Assembly: GCA_030637065.1 (NCBI GenBank)
Contig: DAOVVQ010000007.1
Coordinates: 1 to 30,468 of the forward strand
Source of the DNA: Planctomycetota bacterium
Lineage (GTDB): Bacteria > Planctomycetota > Phycisphaerae > Sedimentisphaerales > Anaerohalosphaeraceae
DNA: 30,468 nucleotides
Reading direction: 5' to 3'
Both the position numbers and the translations under genes were made by a program. Below are positions 8,001 through 16,384 of this stretch, piece by piece. Each line of letters starts with the position of its first letter. The first letter of the stretch is position 1. The notes beneath the pieces are model-generated. The model made no database searches. It worked only from the letters and a program-made list of their open reading frames with translations, and had not been told where the DNA came from.

Positions 8001-11000
8001 TTAGTGTTGGCCCTGTTCGAGGAGTACCCTGTCCAGATTCTTTCTGGCATCTTCAACGTCAGGGTCTATTTGCAGGGCCTTTCTGAAGTGTTTGGCGGCC
8101 TGATCGAATTTGCCCTGGCTGGCCAGGATAACGCCGAGATTGTTGTGGATGTAGGCGACCCCGGGGTCAATATCGAGCGAGGCGCTGAAGTGTTTGGCGG
8201 CATCGTCGAGTTTGCCGAGATTACTGTATGCTATGGCTATATTTGTGTGGGCCCCAGCCATGTTGGGCTCTATCTGCAGGGCCTTGCCGAACCACTTAAC
8301 GGCCTCGTCGAGCCTTCCCTGCTGGAAAAAGCAAAGCCCGAGACCGTTGTAGGCGTTGGCGAACTGCGGATCAATCCGCAGGGCTGCAAGGAAACGGTCC
8401 GCCGCCTCATTAACTTGACCCCGCTGAGCCAATACCATTCCGATGTTTACATGGGCCTCGACAAGACCTGGGTTGATCTGGAGCGCCTTGTTATATTGAG
8501 CGATTGCCCGGTCAAACTGTTTGTGTCGATTGAACATAGTTGCCATGTTCAGGTAGATGTCCCAAACGTCCGGCCTGATCTCAAGTGACTTGTTATACGC
8601 CTCCTCAGCCCGATCGACCATATCCATCGTATTATATAAGAGGCCCAAATACATGTAAGAAAATGCCCGGTCGGGCATCTGGTCTATGCCGTCTTCGATG
8701 ATCTTGATCTGGAGGGAAGCGCACTTTTCTTTGATTTCTTTGTCGCTAAAGAGAGAATAATCCACAGGGTTTTTTGCGCAGTAGGCGCCCATAAGCGAAA
8801 AAAACCGCTGCTTTTGCGAGCTTTCAGCCTCCGCAAGGTCCACCATATTCTTAAAAGGCGAGTAGATGGAAAGGGCATAAGTTGCAAAATCGATCTGGGA
8901 ATCGACGTTCGCTTTTAATTCGTCAACGATCGCCTCGGTCTCAGGGCTTAGCCACCGCCGTTCTTTTATGTTCTCGACGATCGCGGACTTCCCCTGGTAG
9001 AGCAGTTTTGGGGCGGCGAATTCCAGATGGGGCTCGATGTCGGTGTTGACCGGGCCGGGTCCGAAGAGTTTTTCAAGGTCCTCGGCGACGATCAGCCTGT
9101 AGAGCAGCCTGGCATCGACGAGATCGACGTTTTGGGCGTCTTGTATATATGAAAGATTCTCGCGGGCGTTTTCCAAAACCGGGCCGTCCTTGCCCTTGAA
9201 ACCGACCAGAAGGTAATCCGGGCCGATCCTGCCCGGTATCGTGGAGATCAGCAGGCTGTTATCGAAGACCTCGGCAAAGGTCCGCCCGACCATGCTGAAC
9301 GATGGCCAGTCCATCTGGTAGGAATGTATAAACTGGACGAATATTCCGTCGTCATTGAGGCTTTCGTGGGCCAACTCGAAAAAGTCGCGCGTAAACAAAG
9401 CAGCCAGCCCGGCCATCCACGGATTTGACGGCTCGGAGATGACCACGTCGTATTTTATCTCCGAAAGCTGAAGGTGTGCCCGTCCGTCCTGTATGATGAG
9501 ATTCGTGCGTTCGTTTGAAAGAACGTTATTGTTCCACGGGATAAAAAAATCGCTCCCGGCGACAACCTGGTGGCTGATATCTATAACATCGAGCCTTTCG
9601 ACGGGATAGTACAGGATCTCGCCGGCGGTTACGCCGCTGGCAAGTCCCAAGACCATCACGGATTTGGCGTCTTTGTGAAAGAGCATCGGCAAGTGTGCCG
9701 ACAGCGTCTGGGTTTCCATGTCACCCTTTGAAGAGGCGTCCGACTTTCCGCTGTTGGCCATTACATAGTCAATATGGCCCAGAGGGTCGGGAAACTTGAG
9801 CACAGTTGTAAAACCGCCGATACCTTCTCCGTAGAAGACAAGTTTGCCGCGTTCGCCGCGTGTAAGTATCTCCGGGCCGTTCAGCAACGAATCCAGCCAG
9901 CTACGATGCGTGATGCCGACATCCAATTCTTCGAACCGATGATATTTGCCTCGCGACAGGACCACGTGGTCCCAGACCGGAAAATAGAAACAAAGCACTA
10001 TTCCGGCAACGGCGGGGGTTGCCAGGATGCTGAGTTTCAATATATTTTTAAGGTGTGCTCTGAAAATGACGATGCCTGCGACGATCGCTGTTAAGAGTTG
10101 AAGGCCTGTTACGAGGGACAAACTGCTTTCCTTGCCGAGCATCGGAACCAGTATAAACCCCGCACAAAACGAGCCGGCAACGGCGCCTATCGTGTTGATC
10201 GCGTAGGCGGATCCGATGCTGCGACCCAGATTGCCCATGGAACGCGTGTATATCTTGCCGACAAGCGGGAAAGTCGCTCCCAGGCACAGAGTCGGCAGTA
10301 TCATGAAGATAAACAGTACAGCCGCCTTTGCGACGCTCAGCAGTGCGAAGTTATCCTTGAACGTAAAAAGCAGCCTGGCAAAGAACAACTGGCTGTTGCC
10401 GAGGAGCTGGCTGATACCGAGGACAAACAATGCCGCGGCGACCTGCGTAAACAGCAGAAGTTCGACAGGCTTTTTGGTGCGATCGCCGAGCCATCCGAAC
10501 AGCATACTTCCCAGTGCGAGACCCAATATGAACGTTACCAGCACTATCGTAAACGAATACGTCGTGGGCCCGACTATCAGCCCCAACAGTTTGGTCCATA
10601 TCACCTCGTAGGACATCGAACAAAAACCGGAGACGGCAAAGATTATCAGGGCCACCGAAATCTCGCCGCGATAGCGACCTTGTTGGCCGGTTTCGACGGG
10701 CGCTTGTGTTGCGGTTTCGTCGCCGCCGTTTATCTGTCCGCCACATGCCCCGTCGTCTTCTTCCGGTAAAGGCGGCATTTTCATCTTGTAGCTTGCACGT
10801 ATGCAGAACATGCCGATTGCAACATTAATTATGACGGCAAAGACCAGCGTGGACCACACGCCAAGAACCCCTATAAGCCAGAATCCGCAAACGAATGCAC
10901 CCACCGCCGCTCCAATGGTGTTGAGGCCGTAAAGTCTGCCGGCATGAGTGCCAAGGTGCGAAAGACGCGTCACGTAGAACCGGCACAATATCGGCAGCGT

Positions 11001-11456
11001 GGCCCCCATGCAGATTACCGGTACGCACAGAATGATGCTGCAAAGGGCGAAGGTCAGGACGTTGTACAGCATGAAGTGCTCGAAGAGCCGGTTGTAAAGT
11101 ATTGCCTGGAGTGGCAGTACCAGTTTGAGCAGCAACGGTACGGCGAGGGCATAGGCGGCGATCGCGATTTCCAGTATGCCGTAAAGCCGCACGAGCTTGA
11201 GCGGTTCTTTCACGCGGTCTATGCATCGTCCGGCGAGATAAGCACCCATGCCAAGGCCGCCCATGAATACCGTAAGGATGATGCTTACGGCGAAAGGTGC
11301 GCCTCCTACGACCTTGACGATCATGCGGATCCAGAGGATTTCGTAGATGAGGCCGGTGAACCCGGAAAGGAAGAAGCATTTCAGGATCAGCGACATGATC
11401 CTGTCGGCCTGACTTTTTTTGTCGGCCTGACTCTTTTTACTTGTCTTTGCTCTCAT
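8001..11456 (-). CDS. Fused multi-TM transporter-like / spermidine-synthase-like / TPR protein
   Basis: A 1151-aa inner-membrane protein in three parts. Residues about 20-490 carry roughly 12 hydrophobic helices built as a duplication: GFTGLIYEILW and GFCSMSYEVIW begin the two halves, and GLNTIGAAVGAF matches AINTIGAVAGSF. Residues about 525-760 are a Rossmann domain of the spermidine synthase superfamily (LGLASGV, IQDGRAHL, SEPSNPWMAG). Residues about 927-1151 hold six TPRs of 34 residues. The aminopropyltransferase GGGDGG loop is replaced by GLASGV, and the catalytic Asp region reads SEPSNPW, so polyamine synthesis is doubtful. ATG 11456 was chosen over the in-frame TTG 11465 because a strong promoter ends 7 nt before it. 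Lys/Gln/Ala repeats (KSQAD twice) precede the first helix. The gluzincin gene follows directly. Confidence 0.8.
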   Translation of the reverse strand: MRAKTSKKSQADKKSQADRIMSLILKCFFLSGFTGLIYEILWIRMIVKVVGGAPFAVSIILTVFMGGLGMGAYLAGRCIDRVKEPLKLVRLYGILEIAIAAYALAVPLLLKLVLPLQAILYNRLFEHFMLYNVLTFALCSIILCVPVICMGATLPILCRFYVTRLSHLGTHAGRLYGLNTIGAAVGAFVCGFWLIGVLGVWSTLVFAVIINVAIGMFCIRASYKMKMPPLPEEDDGACGGQINGGDETATQAPVETGQQGRYRGEISVALIIFAVSGFCSMSYEVIWTKLLGLIVGPTTYSFTIVLVTFILGLALGSMLFGWLGDRTKKPVELLLFTQVAAALFVLGISQLLGNSQLFFARLLFTFKDNFALLSVAKAAVLFIFMILPTLCLGATFPLVGKIYTRSMGNLGRSIGSAYAINTIGAVAGSFCAGFILVPMLGKESSLSLVTGLQLLTAIVAGIVIFRAHLKNILKLSILATPAVAGIVLCFYFPVWDHVVLSRGKYHRFEELDVGITHRSWLDSLLNGPEILTRGERGKLVFYGEGIGGFTTVLKFPDPLGHIDYVMANSGKSDASSKGDMETQTLSAHLPMLFHKDAKSVMVLGLASGVTAGEILYYPVERLDVIDISHQVVAGSDFFIPWNNNVLSNERTNLIIQDGRAHLQLSEIKYDVVISEPSNPWMAGLAALFTRDFFELAHESLNDDGIFVQFIHSYQMDWPSFSMVGRTFAEVFDNSLLISTIPGRIGPDYLLVGFKGKDGPVLENARENLSYIQDAQNVDLVDARLLYRLIVAEDLEKLFGPGPVNTDIEPHLEFAAPKLLYQGKSAIVENIKERRWLSPETEAIVDELKANVDSQIDFATYALSIYSPFKNMVDLAEAESSQKQRFFSLMGAYCAKNPVDYSLFSDKEIKEKCASLQIKIIEDGIDQMPDRAFSYMYLGLLYNTMDMVDRAEEAYNKSLEIRPDVWDIYLNMATMFNRHKQFDRAIAQYNKALQINPGLVEAHVNIGMVLAQRGQVNEAADRFLAALRIDPQFANAYNGLGLCFFQQGRLDEAVKWFGKALQIEPNMAGAHTNIAIAYSNLGKLDDAAKHFSASLDIDPGVAYIHNNLGVILASQGKFDQAAKHFRKALQIDPDVEDARKNLDRVLLEQGQH

Positions 11457-11463
11457 GGTCGGC

Positions 11464-11493
11464 AATATAGCCCCATTTAGCCGGTTCTGTCAA
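11464..11493 (-). promoter_or_regulatory. Promoter of the 1151-aa gene; predicted near-leaderless transcript
   Basis: On the minus strand TTGACA (complement of 11488-11493), an 18-nt spacer and TATATT (complement of 11464-11469) are followed by 7 nt and then the ATG at 11456. Standard spacing puts the start of transcription within 1 nt of the ATG. No Shine-Dalgarno sequence would be present in the mRNA. Confidence 0.6.
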
Positions 11494-11551
11494 GAGCAAA
11501 AGCGGGTACATCTGCACTGCCTTGCGGCAGAACGTAACAATCCCCGTTTTT
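11466..11551. repeat. Dispersed promoter-associated repeat, copy 1
   Basis: It contains TATAGCCCCATTT (11466-11478), TAGCCGGTTCTGTCAAGAG (11478-11496) and GGCAGAACGTAACAATCCCC (11526-11545) followed by GTTTTT. All three blocks recur, with few changes and a roughly 24-nt shorter gap, at 19666-19762 upstream of the APC transporter. The -35 box of the gene lies inside the shared block. Confidence 0.6.
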
Positions 11552-11585
11552 GCTGCGCCCCGGCATTCTTGAAGAGAGCGACGTT

Positions 11586-13778
11586 TTACCTGCTGAGAGT
11601 GTTGTCCTGACGCTGAATTGCCTTTTTGAGATTGGCTGTCGCCTCGGAATAATCCGGTTTTAACTTGATCGCCTGGCGGAAATTGGCGATCGCAAGGTCG
11701 TATTCGCCCGTATGCAGATATACGCTGCCGAGATCGTTATAGATCTGCGGAAAGTCCTCTTTGCCGCTCAATGCCTGGCTGAAATATTCTATCGCCTCGT
11801 CATAATTCTGCTGTTGGACCATTATAAGGCCCATGTTTCGATTTGCGTCGGCGTGCTCGGGTTTGAGCAGCAGGGCCTCCTGCCATTTTACAGCGGCCAG
11901 GTCGCTCTTGCCCTGCGAGATCAATGCAATGGCATAGTTGTTGCACAAGTCCGCCGACCGGACCCCTGCGTCTATCGCCTTGTCGAAATCTTCGATCGCC
12001 CGGTCAAACTCGCCTTTCCACGCACGGATCTGCCCGATATAGTAGAGTGTCTGTCCCGAGCCCGGTCTTTCTGAGACTATGTACTGAAAGTAATCCATCG
12101 CCTGGTCGTATTTGCCCTGCTTAAACAGCAGCACGCCGATCTTAAATCGCGTATCCACGGAATCCGGCTGAAGTTCGAGGACCTTGAGGTAATTGTCGAT
12201 CGCAAGCTCGAAGCGGTCATCGTCGGCATACACCTCGGCCAGGCGAAAGGTGATGGCCTTGACCCTCTTGCCGAGACGCAGGGCCTCCTGGTATGAAGCG
12301 ATGGCCTCGTCAAACCTCTCCTGCTTATGGTACAGCAGGCCCAGAGACTCATGACCGTCGGCATAATCGGGTTTGATACGCAACGATTCGGTAAGATTGA
12401 CCTCGGCCTCGTCGAAGCGACCGGCCTCCAGAAGGGCCACGCCGTAGCATTTATGCATTGTGCAATTGTTTTTGGTTACCGCTACCGCCCGTCCGAACAG
12501 GGCCAGGTCGTTTCGCCAGTGGAGCACCTGGAATCTCGTGCAGACTGCAAGCACCAAAAGCAGGATCGATCCGACAATACCCAGCCGTATGTCGTAATAC
12601 GGCCATTTTCTGGAAAGTTGGGCCGCCCCCCACGCGATAATAATGGAAACACCGACCATCGGGATGTAAGTATACCGATCGGCCATCGACTGGCTTCCGA
12701 CCTGGACAAGGCCGATCACCGGAACCATAGTCCCGATATACCACAGCCACCCCGCCAGAAACCAGCGATGCTTAAGCCTGATCGAGGCATAGATCGCACC
12801 TGCTGTCACGAACAACAGCAGCAGGAACGCGCCAGCCACCTGCCAGGCGGGGATCATGCCCGGATTGTAAGGGTAAAGAACCGCCAGTCCGGTCGGCCAG
12901 AACATTTTGACAATATACTGGACATACGAAACGGATGCGTTGATCAGACGGATGTTCAGGGGAAGATGAAACCCTTCGACCATGGCGCCGTGCGACCGTT
13001 GAATAATAAACGTAGCCACACAGGAAACGGCTGTCAGTATAAACAGGGGGATTTTTTCGATCAGCAAAAATCGCAGCGTCGGTGTTTGCCCGCCCGGTTG
13101 CAGGCTCTCGCCGCTCCGCGGGCCTTTTTGCAAGACTTTACGATCCGGTCGCAGGCGATACAACGGCCAGTAGTCCAGTATAAGCAGTACGAACGGTAGC
13201 GTTACGAGCATCGGTTTTGCCATGAGGCCCAGGGCGAAAGAGACAACTACCGCCATGTATCGCCACAGGCCGCCGCCAGCCGTATATCGGGTGTAAGCCG
13301 CTATCGTCAGCAGCCAGAAGAACCCGCTGAGGACGTCCTTGCGCTCCGCCAGCCACGCTACCGACTCGACCCTCTGCGGATGGAGGGCGAATACGGCTGC
13401 GACGAAAACCGAAGGCCACAGGGCTCCGGTCATCCGTCTCATTATCCAAAAGAGCAGCATCGCGTTGGCTATATGAAACAGCAGGTTGGTCAAATGGTGC
13501 CAGTAAGATTCCAGGTCGAAAAGCTGACAGTCGAGCATGTGGCTAAGCCACGTCACAGGGTGCCAGTTGCCCGTGCCTTCGTGACGCGAGGTAAATGCCC
13601 AGTAGACCGATTCCCGCGTGATCCCCGCCCGCACGTGCTCGTTTTGAGTGACATAAACGGTGTCATCGTAGTTGACGAAGCCATTGTGGCGGACTTCCTC
13701 GAAGGCGATAAACGTCGCAGCGGCGAGACCTGCACAAATAAGAACAATAACGGCATTTTCAGAAAGAGGCTTTGACAT
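11586..13778 (-). CDS. TMTC-like GT-C fold membrane protein with C-terminal TPRs
   Basis: A 730-aa polytopic protein. The N-terminal half (about 8-430) has around ten hydrophobic helices and GT-C signatures: NYDD (Asp38/39) in the first outer loop, NWHPVTWLSHMLD at about 71-83, HHLTNLLFHIANA, and FALHPQRVESVAWLAERKDV. These match the bacterial relatives of TMTC O-mannosyltransferases, which use lipid-linked sugars on the outer face of the membrane. Residues 433-730 are about eight TPRs that could bind the acceptor protein. Glycosyl transfer is inferred and the acceptor is unknown. The start is either ATG 13778, leaderless from the promoter at 13785-13814, or the in-frame GTG 13784 with AAAGG 7 nt upstream. 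If that promoter is real, AAAGG would not be transcribed. The next gene in the same direction starts 130 nt downstream under its own promoter. Confidence 0.8.
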   Translation of the reverse strand: MSKPLSENAVIVLICAGLAAATFIAFEEVRHNGFVNYDDTVYVTQNEHVRAGITRESVYWAFTSRHEGTGNWHPVTWLSHMLDCQLFDLESYWHHLTNLLFHIANAMLLFWIMRRMTGALWPSVFVAAVFALHPQRVESVAWLAERKDVLSGFFWLLTIAAYTRYTAGGGLWRYMAVVVSFALGLMAKPMLVTLPFVLLILDYWPLYRLRPDRKVLQKGPRSGESLQPGGQTPTLRFLLIEKIPLFILTAVSCVATFIIQRSHGAMVEGFHLPLNIRLINASVSYVQYIVKMFWPTGLAVLYPYNPGMIPAWQVAGAFLLLLFVTAGAIYASIRLKHRWFLAGWLWYIGTMVPVIGLVQVGSQSMADRYTYIPMVGVSIIIAWGAAQLSRKWPYYDIRLGIVGSILLLVLAVCTRFQVLHWRNDLALFGRAVAVTKNNCTMHKCYGVALLEAGRFDEAEVNLTESLRIKPDYADGHESLGLLYHKQERFDEAIASYQEALRLGKRVKAITFRLAEVYADDDRFELAIDNYLKVLELQPDSVDTRFKIGVLLFKQGKYDQAMDYFQYIVSERPGSGQTLYYIGQIRAWKGEFDRAIEDFDKAIDAGVRSADLCNNYAIALISQGKSDLAAVKWQEALLLKPEHADANRNMGLIMVQQQNYDEAIEYFSQALSGKEDFPQIYNDLGSVYLHTGEYDLAIANFRQAIKLKPDYSEATANLKKAIQRQDNTLSR

Positions 13779-13784
13779 TCGCAC

Positions 13785-13814
13785 AATATAACCTTTCAGG
13801 CATACCAATGTCAA
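13785..13814 (-). promoter_or_regulatory. Promoter of the TMTC-like gene; predicted leaderless transcript
   Basis: TTGACA (complement of 13809-13814), an 18-nt spacer and TATATT (complement of 13785-13790) are followed by GTGCGA and then ATG. With standard geometry +1 is the A of the ATG at 13778. The elements and spacing equal those of the promoter at 11464-11493. Confidence 0.6.
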
Positions 13815-13831
13815 GGGATACCAGCCCCATT
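13809..13831. repeat. Dispersed promoter-associated repeat, short copy 2
   Basis: TGTCAAGGGATACCAGCCCC (13809-13828), followed by ATT, resembles the block at 19666-19714, where a TGACAAGAGA stretch and TTACCAGCCCCGTT also occur in the same order. Here the two are brought directly together, as in a deletion derivative. It sits immediately upstream of a leftward promoter, as do the other copies. Confidence 0.4.
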
Positions 13832-13945
13832 ATTGGTGTGTCCGATGGGATTAATGCGTCAATTTTTGAATCGCTTCGCGATGCTGTTTAAATAGATCCC
13901 TCCGCTTTGGTCGGGATGACCGGGCGGCGGTTTGGTGCGGGGGGC

Positions 13946-13974
13946 TTGTATTTCGAGGGTCAGTCTGGTATAGT
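13946..13974 (+). promoter_or_regulatory. Promoter of the glycoside hydrolase-sulfatase operon
   Basis: TTGTAT (13946-13951), a 17-nt spacer and TATAGT (13969-13974) preceded by TGG, an extended -10. Transcription should start near 13981, about 78 nt before the ATG at 14059. Confidence 0.55.
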
Positions 13975-13984
13975 AATGGTGGAA

Positions 13985-14008
13985 ATTGTCGTCTTGGGCG
14001 ATGACAAT
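13985..14008 (+). promoter_or_regulatory. 5'-terminal mRNA hairpin
   Basis: ATTGTCGTC (13985-13993) pairs with GATGACAAT (14000-14008) with one G-T pair around the loop TTGGGC. It begins about 4 nt after the predicted start of transcription, so the mRNA would carry a stem-loop at its 5' end, a position known to protect transcripts from decay. Confidence 0.45.
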
Positions 14009-14058
14009 AAGAGAGCGTTTTAGTCAAATGTGGTGATAACCGGGAGGAATGAAGTCAA

Positions 14059-16347
14059 ATGAAGTTTCGTAGAGGGATCGTTATCCTTCCTGCATCCGTT
14101 ATTATTCTTATGGTTCTCTGCTCAGCGGCACACGCAGCAGGCGCCGTCGAGGTTACCGTTCGGACGAGCGTGGAGAAGTGGGCTATCAGCGAATATTTGA
14201 CGGGGCTGCACTTTGTCTATCCGTGGAATGCGGATGAAATATACGCAGATGGAAGCGTTGCAAACTGGGCAAAATCGAATAATGTAAATACCGCGCGTTT
14301 TCCCGGCGGGACGGCGAGTTATTGGAACTGGGAAAACCCTACCGGCCGAATGGGCACAAGCTCGCTCGATCCCGGCTGGGACGGTGTTGTAGCAGATCCA
14401 AACAAATGGATGGATATCGATGAGTATTTGTCCTTCTGCTCGCAAAGCGGCATGACGCCCCTGATGGGTGTCAACTACGCCTCATGTATCAAGTATAGCT
14501 TTCCAGTTCAGGAAAGCGTTGACCGGGCTGCAAGGCAGGTACAGCATCTAAAGGACCGCGGCTTCGGCGGAGCTTTCTGGTACATAGGTAATGAAGACCT
14601 CGGAGATGCGGGCGGCAGGGTGCCAAACGCAGCCAATCTTTTTGTCCAGCACGCCGAGGCCATGAAAGCCGTCGATCCGAACATAACGATCTTCTGGAAT
14701 GATAACGCTGTTAACGCAGCCAGGCTCCATGAGCATCTGGCCATCGTGGGCGGCTGGGCCGACGGTGTCGAGTTTCATGGCAAGTGGCCTTATGGCGGCA
14801 ATCCCGATGGCTTTGGAGTTGCCACATTCGAGGAATGGAAAACCGAGGTCCCGATCGTCGACAGAAAAGCCGGCACCAGCGGCAGGACATGGCGGGAAAA
14901 GATCGCGGAACTCCGCACTGCTGCTATGGAGGCCGGCTACCCCGACCTTCTGATGGCTAACAATGAATACGGACTGAATGGAAGCGTTAGCAAGTATTCC
15001 GGTTTTAACAAATACACCAAGGGCCTCGTAGTGGTCGACTTTCTGCAGGAAATGTTCATTGCGGGCTACGATATGGCATGTTTTTGGGCGACCGTCAAGT
15101 CCGGCGACCACAAACTAATGGACAAATCCAACAACTACCGGATGAACCCCATGCATTTTGGCTTTGAACTGCTCGCAACTGCCCAGGGCGCGACGATGAT
15201 CGATTCCGATTCTACCCATCAGTACGTTTACGGCTTCGCCGCGAAAACGCCGTGTGATTTTCAGCTTTATCTCTTAAATAAGACCGAAACCGACCAGCCG
15301 CTTGAAGTTAGATTCGTCGGCCTAAAGCCCGATGCCGCGATTCCGCAGGCTAAGTCGATGGTCGATACCGCCGACCACTGGGGCACTATCGAGGCGTTGG
15401 CTGTTACCTATGACGATCCGAATGACTGCTTTAAGATAACGCTTGGGCCTCTGTCGTATACGCGGATCATATTTGACAGGGACTTATCGCAGGGCAGCGG
15501 CACCGTTTTTGACGCTGATCTTGACGATGCCGTAACGGAAGAAAACACAACAGCCGCAAACCTGGAAATTGGCACAGACTTTGGTTCATGGTCAAGCCTC
15601 CCGGCAAGTAGCGTCCATATTCGCAGTCTGGGCGACGACAAAGGCCTGCTCGTCGATCAGGTCAGCGGCGGCTTCGATATCAACTGTGTCCTGTCGACGC
15701 CTGTCATTGCAGATGGAGCTGCGGTTTCTTTCAAGGCGGGTATTCGCAGGACCGTTTCCGACCACACAAAGGATATAACCATTACAGGTCTTGACACTAT
15801 GAACAACAAGTCGTTCGAGGTTGTCCTAATCGCCGTTGGCAGTAGCGGCCCAGCCGGCGAGAAGAAACGCATGGCCTATATCGACCCATCCGGCGGACTG
15901 ACGATCATTCCGGAAGGTTCGGATAATGACCTCGATTATATCGACGACACCTTCGACCCAGCGGAGCTTGCAAATGTTACACTGAACCTTACAATGGCCG
16001 GCTATGTTGTTGATTTCGCACACGGTGCAAACTGGCGATCGCAGCTTTTGCCCTATAGCGGCCTGGCTGAGAAGGTCAGCAAACTGCGAATTTCAGGCTC
16101 ATCGACCGCCGGTGTCTGGCTTGACGAAATAAGGGTTTCGGGTCTCTTTTGGCCGCCGGGCCCCGCGGATATCAATGCTGACGGTTCGACAAATATCAGC
16201 GACCTTAAGATAATGGGCCTCAACTGGCTCGGGGCGCCGACGGAGCCGTCTGCTGACATTGCACCTCCATCCGCATTGGATAACTTTATCGATCTTTCCG
16301 ATCTTGGCCGGTTAATGGAGAACTGGCTGGGTTGCTGCTGTCCGTAG
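14059..16347 (+). CDS. Secreted clan-A glycoside hydrolase (GH51/GH39-like) with C-terminal dockerin-like domain
   Basis: A 762-aa exported enzyme likely to cut a polysaccharide glycoside bond with retention. The signal peptide 1-26 ends at AHA|AG. The barrel domain (about 30-480) has RFPGG at 80-84, the acid/base Glu179 in WYIGNED, and a probable nucleophile Glu303 in MANNEYG, 124 residues later, as in clan GH-A. The RFPGG and GNE words recall alpha-L-arabinofuranosidases, but the exact family is uncertain. Residues about 490-695 form a beta-rich accessory domain. Residues 701-762 hold two calcium-loop repeats (DINADGSTN and a second SDLGRLMENWL half) like planctomycete dockerin-type tails, followed by CCCP. 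GGGAGG at 14042-14047 lies 11 nt before the ATG. The sulfatase gene follows after 37 nt, which suggests a sulfated glycan as substrate. Confidence 0.75.
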   Translation: MKFRRGIVILPASVIILMVLCSAAHAAGAVEVTVRTSVEKWAISEYLTGLHFVYPWNADEIYADGSVANWAKSNNVNTARFPGGTASYWNWENPTGRMGTSSLDPGWDGVVADPNKWMDIDEYLSFCSQSGMTPLMGVNYASCIKYSFPVQESVDRAARQVQHLKDRGFGGAFWYIGNEDLGDAGGRVPNAANLFVQHAEAMKAVDPNITIFWNDNAVNAARLHEHLAIVGGWADGVEFHGKWPYGGNPDGFGVATFEEWKTEVPIVDRKAGTSGRTWREKIAELRTAAMEAGYPDLLMANNEYGLNGSVSKYSGFNKYTKGLVVVDFLQEMFIAGYDMACFWATVKSGDHKLMDKSNNYRMNPMHFGFELLATAQGATMIDSDSTHQYVYGFAAKTPCDFQLYLLNKTETDQPLEVRFVGLKPDAAIPQAKSMVDTADHWGTIEALAVTYDDPNDCFKITLGPLSYTRIIFDRDLSQGSGTVFDADLDDAVTEENTTAANLEIGTDFGSWSSLPASSVHIRSLGDDKGLLVDQVSGGFDINCVLSTPVIADGAAVSFKAGIRRTVSDHTKDITITGLDTMNNKSFEVVLIAVGSSGPAGEKKRMAYIDPSGGLTIIPEGSDNDLDYIDDTFDPAELANVTLNLTMAGYVVDFAHGANWRSQLLPYSGLAEKVSKLRISGSSTAGVWLDEIRVSGLFWPPGPADINADGSTNISDLKIMGLNWLGAPTEPSADIAPPSALDNFIDLSDLGRLMENWLGCCCP

Positions 16348-16384
16348 AAACAAGCTAAAATTGCAAAATCCACAGTGAGGTTCT

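Noticed and set aside
12327..13199. 290-codon plus-strand frame inside the TMTC-like gene
   Set aside because: It is antisense to the clear GT-C/TPR gene, has no motif, and is rich in His/Arg/Gln as expected for a shadow.
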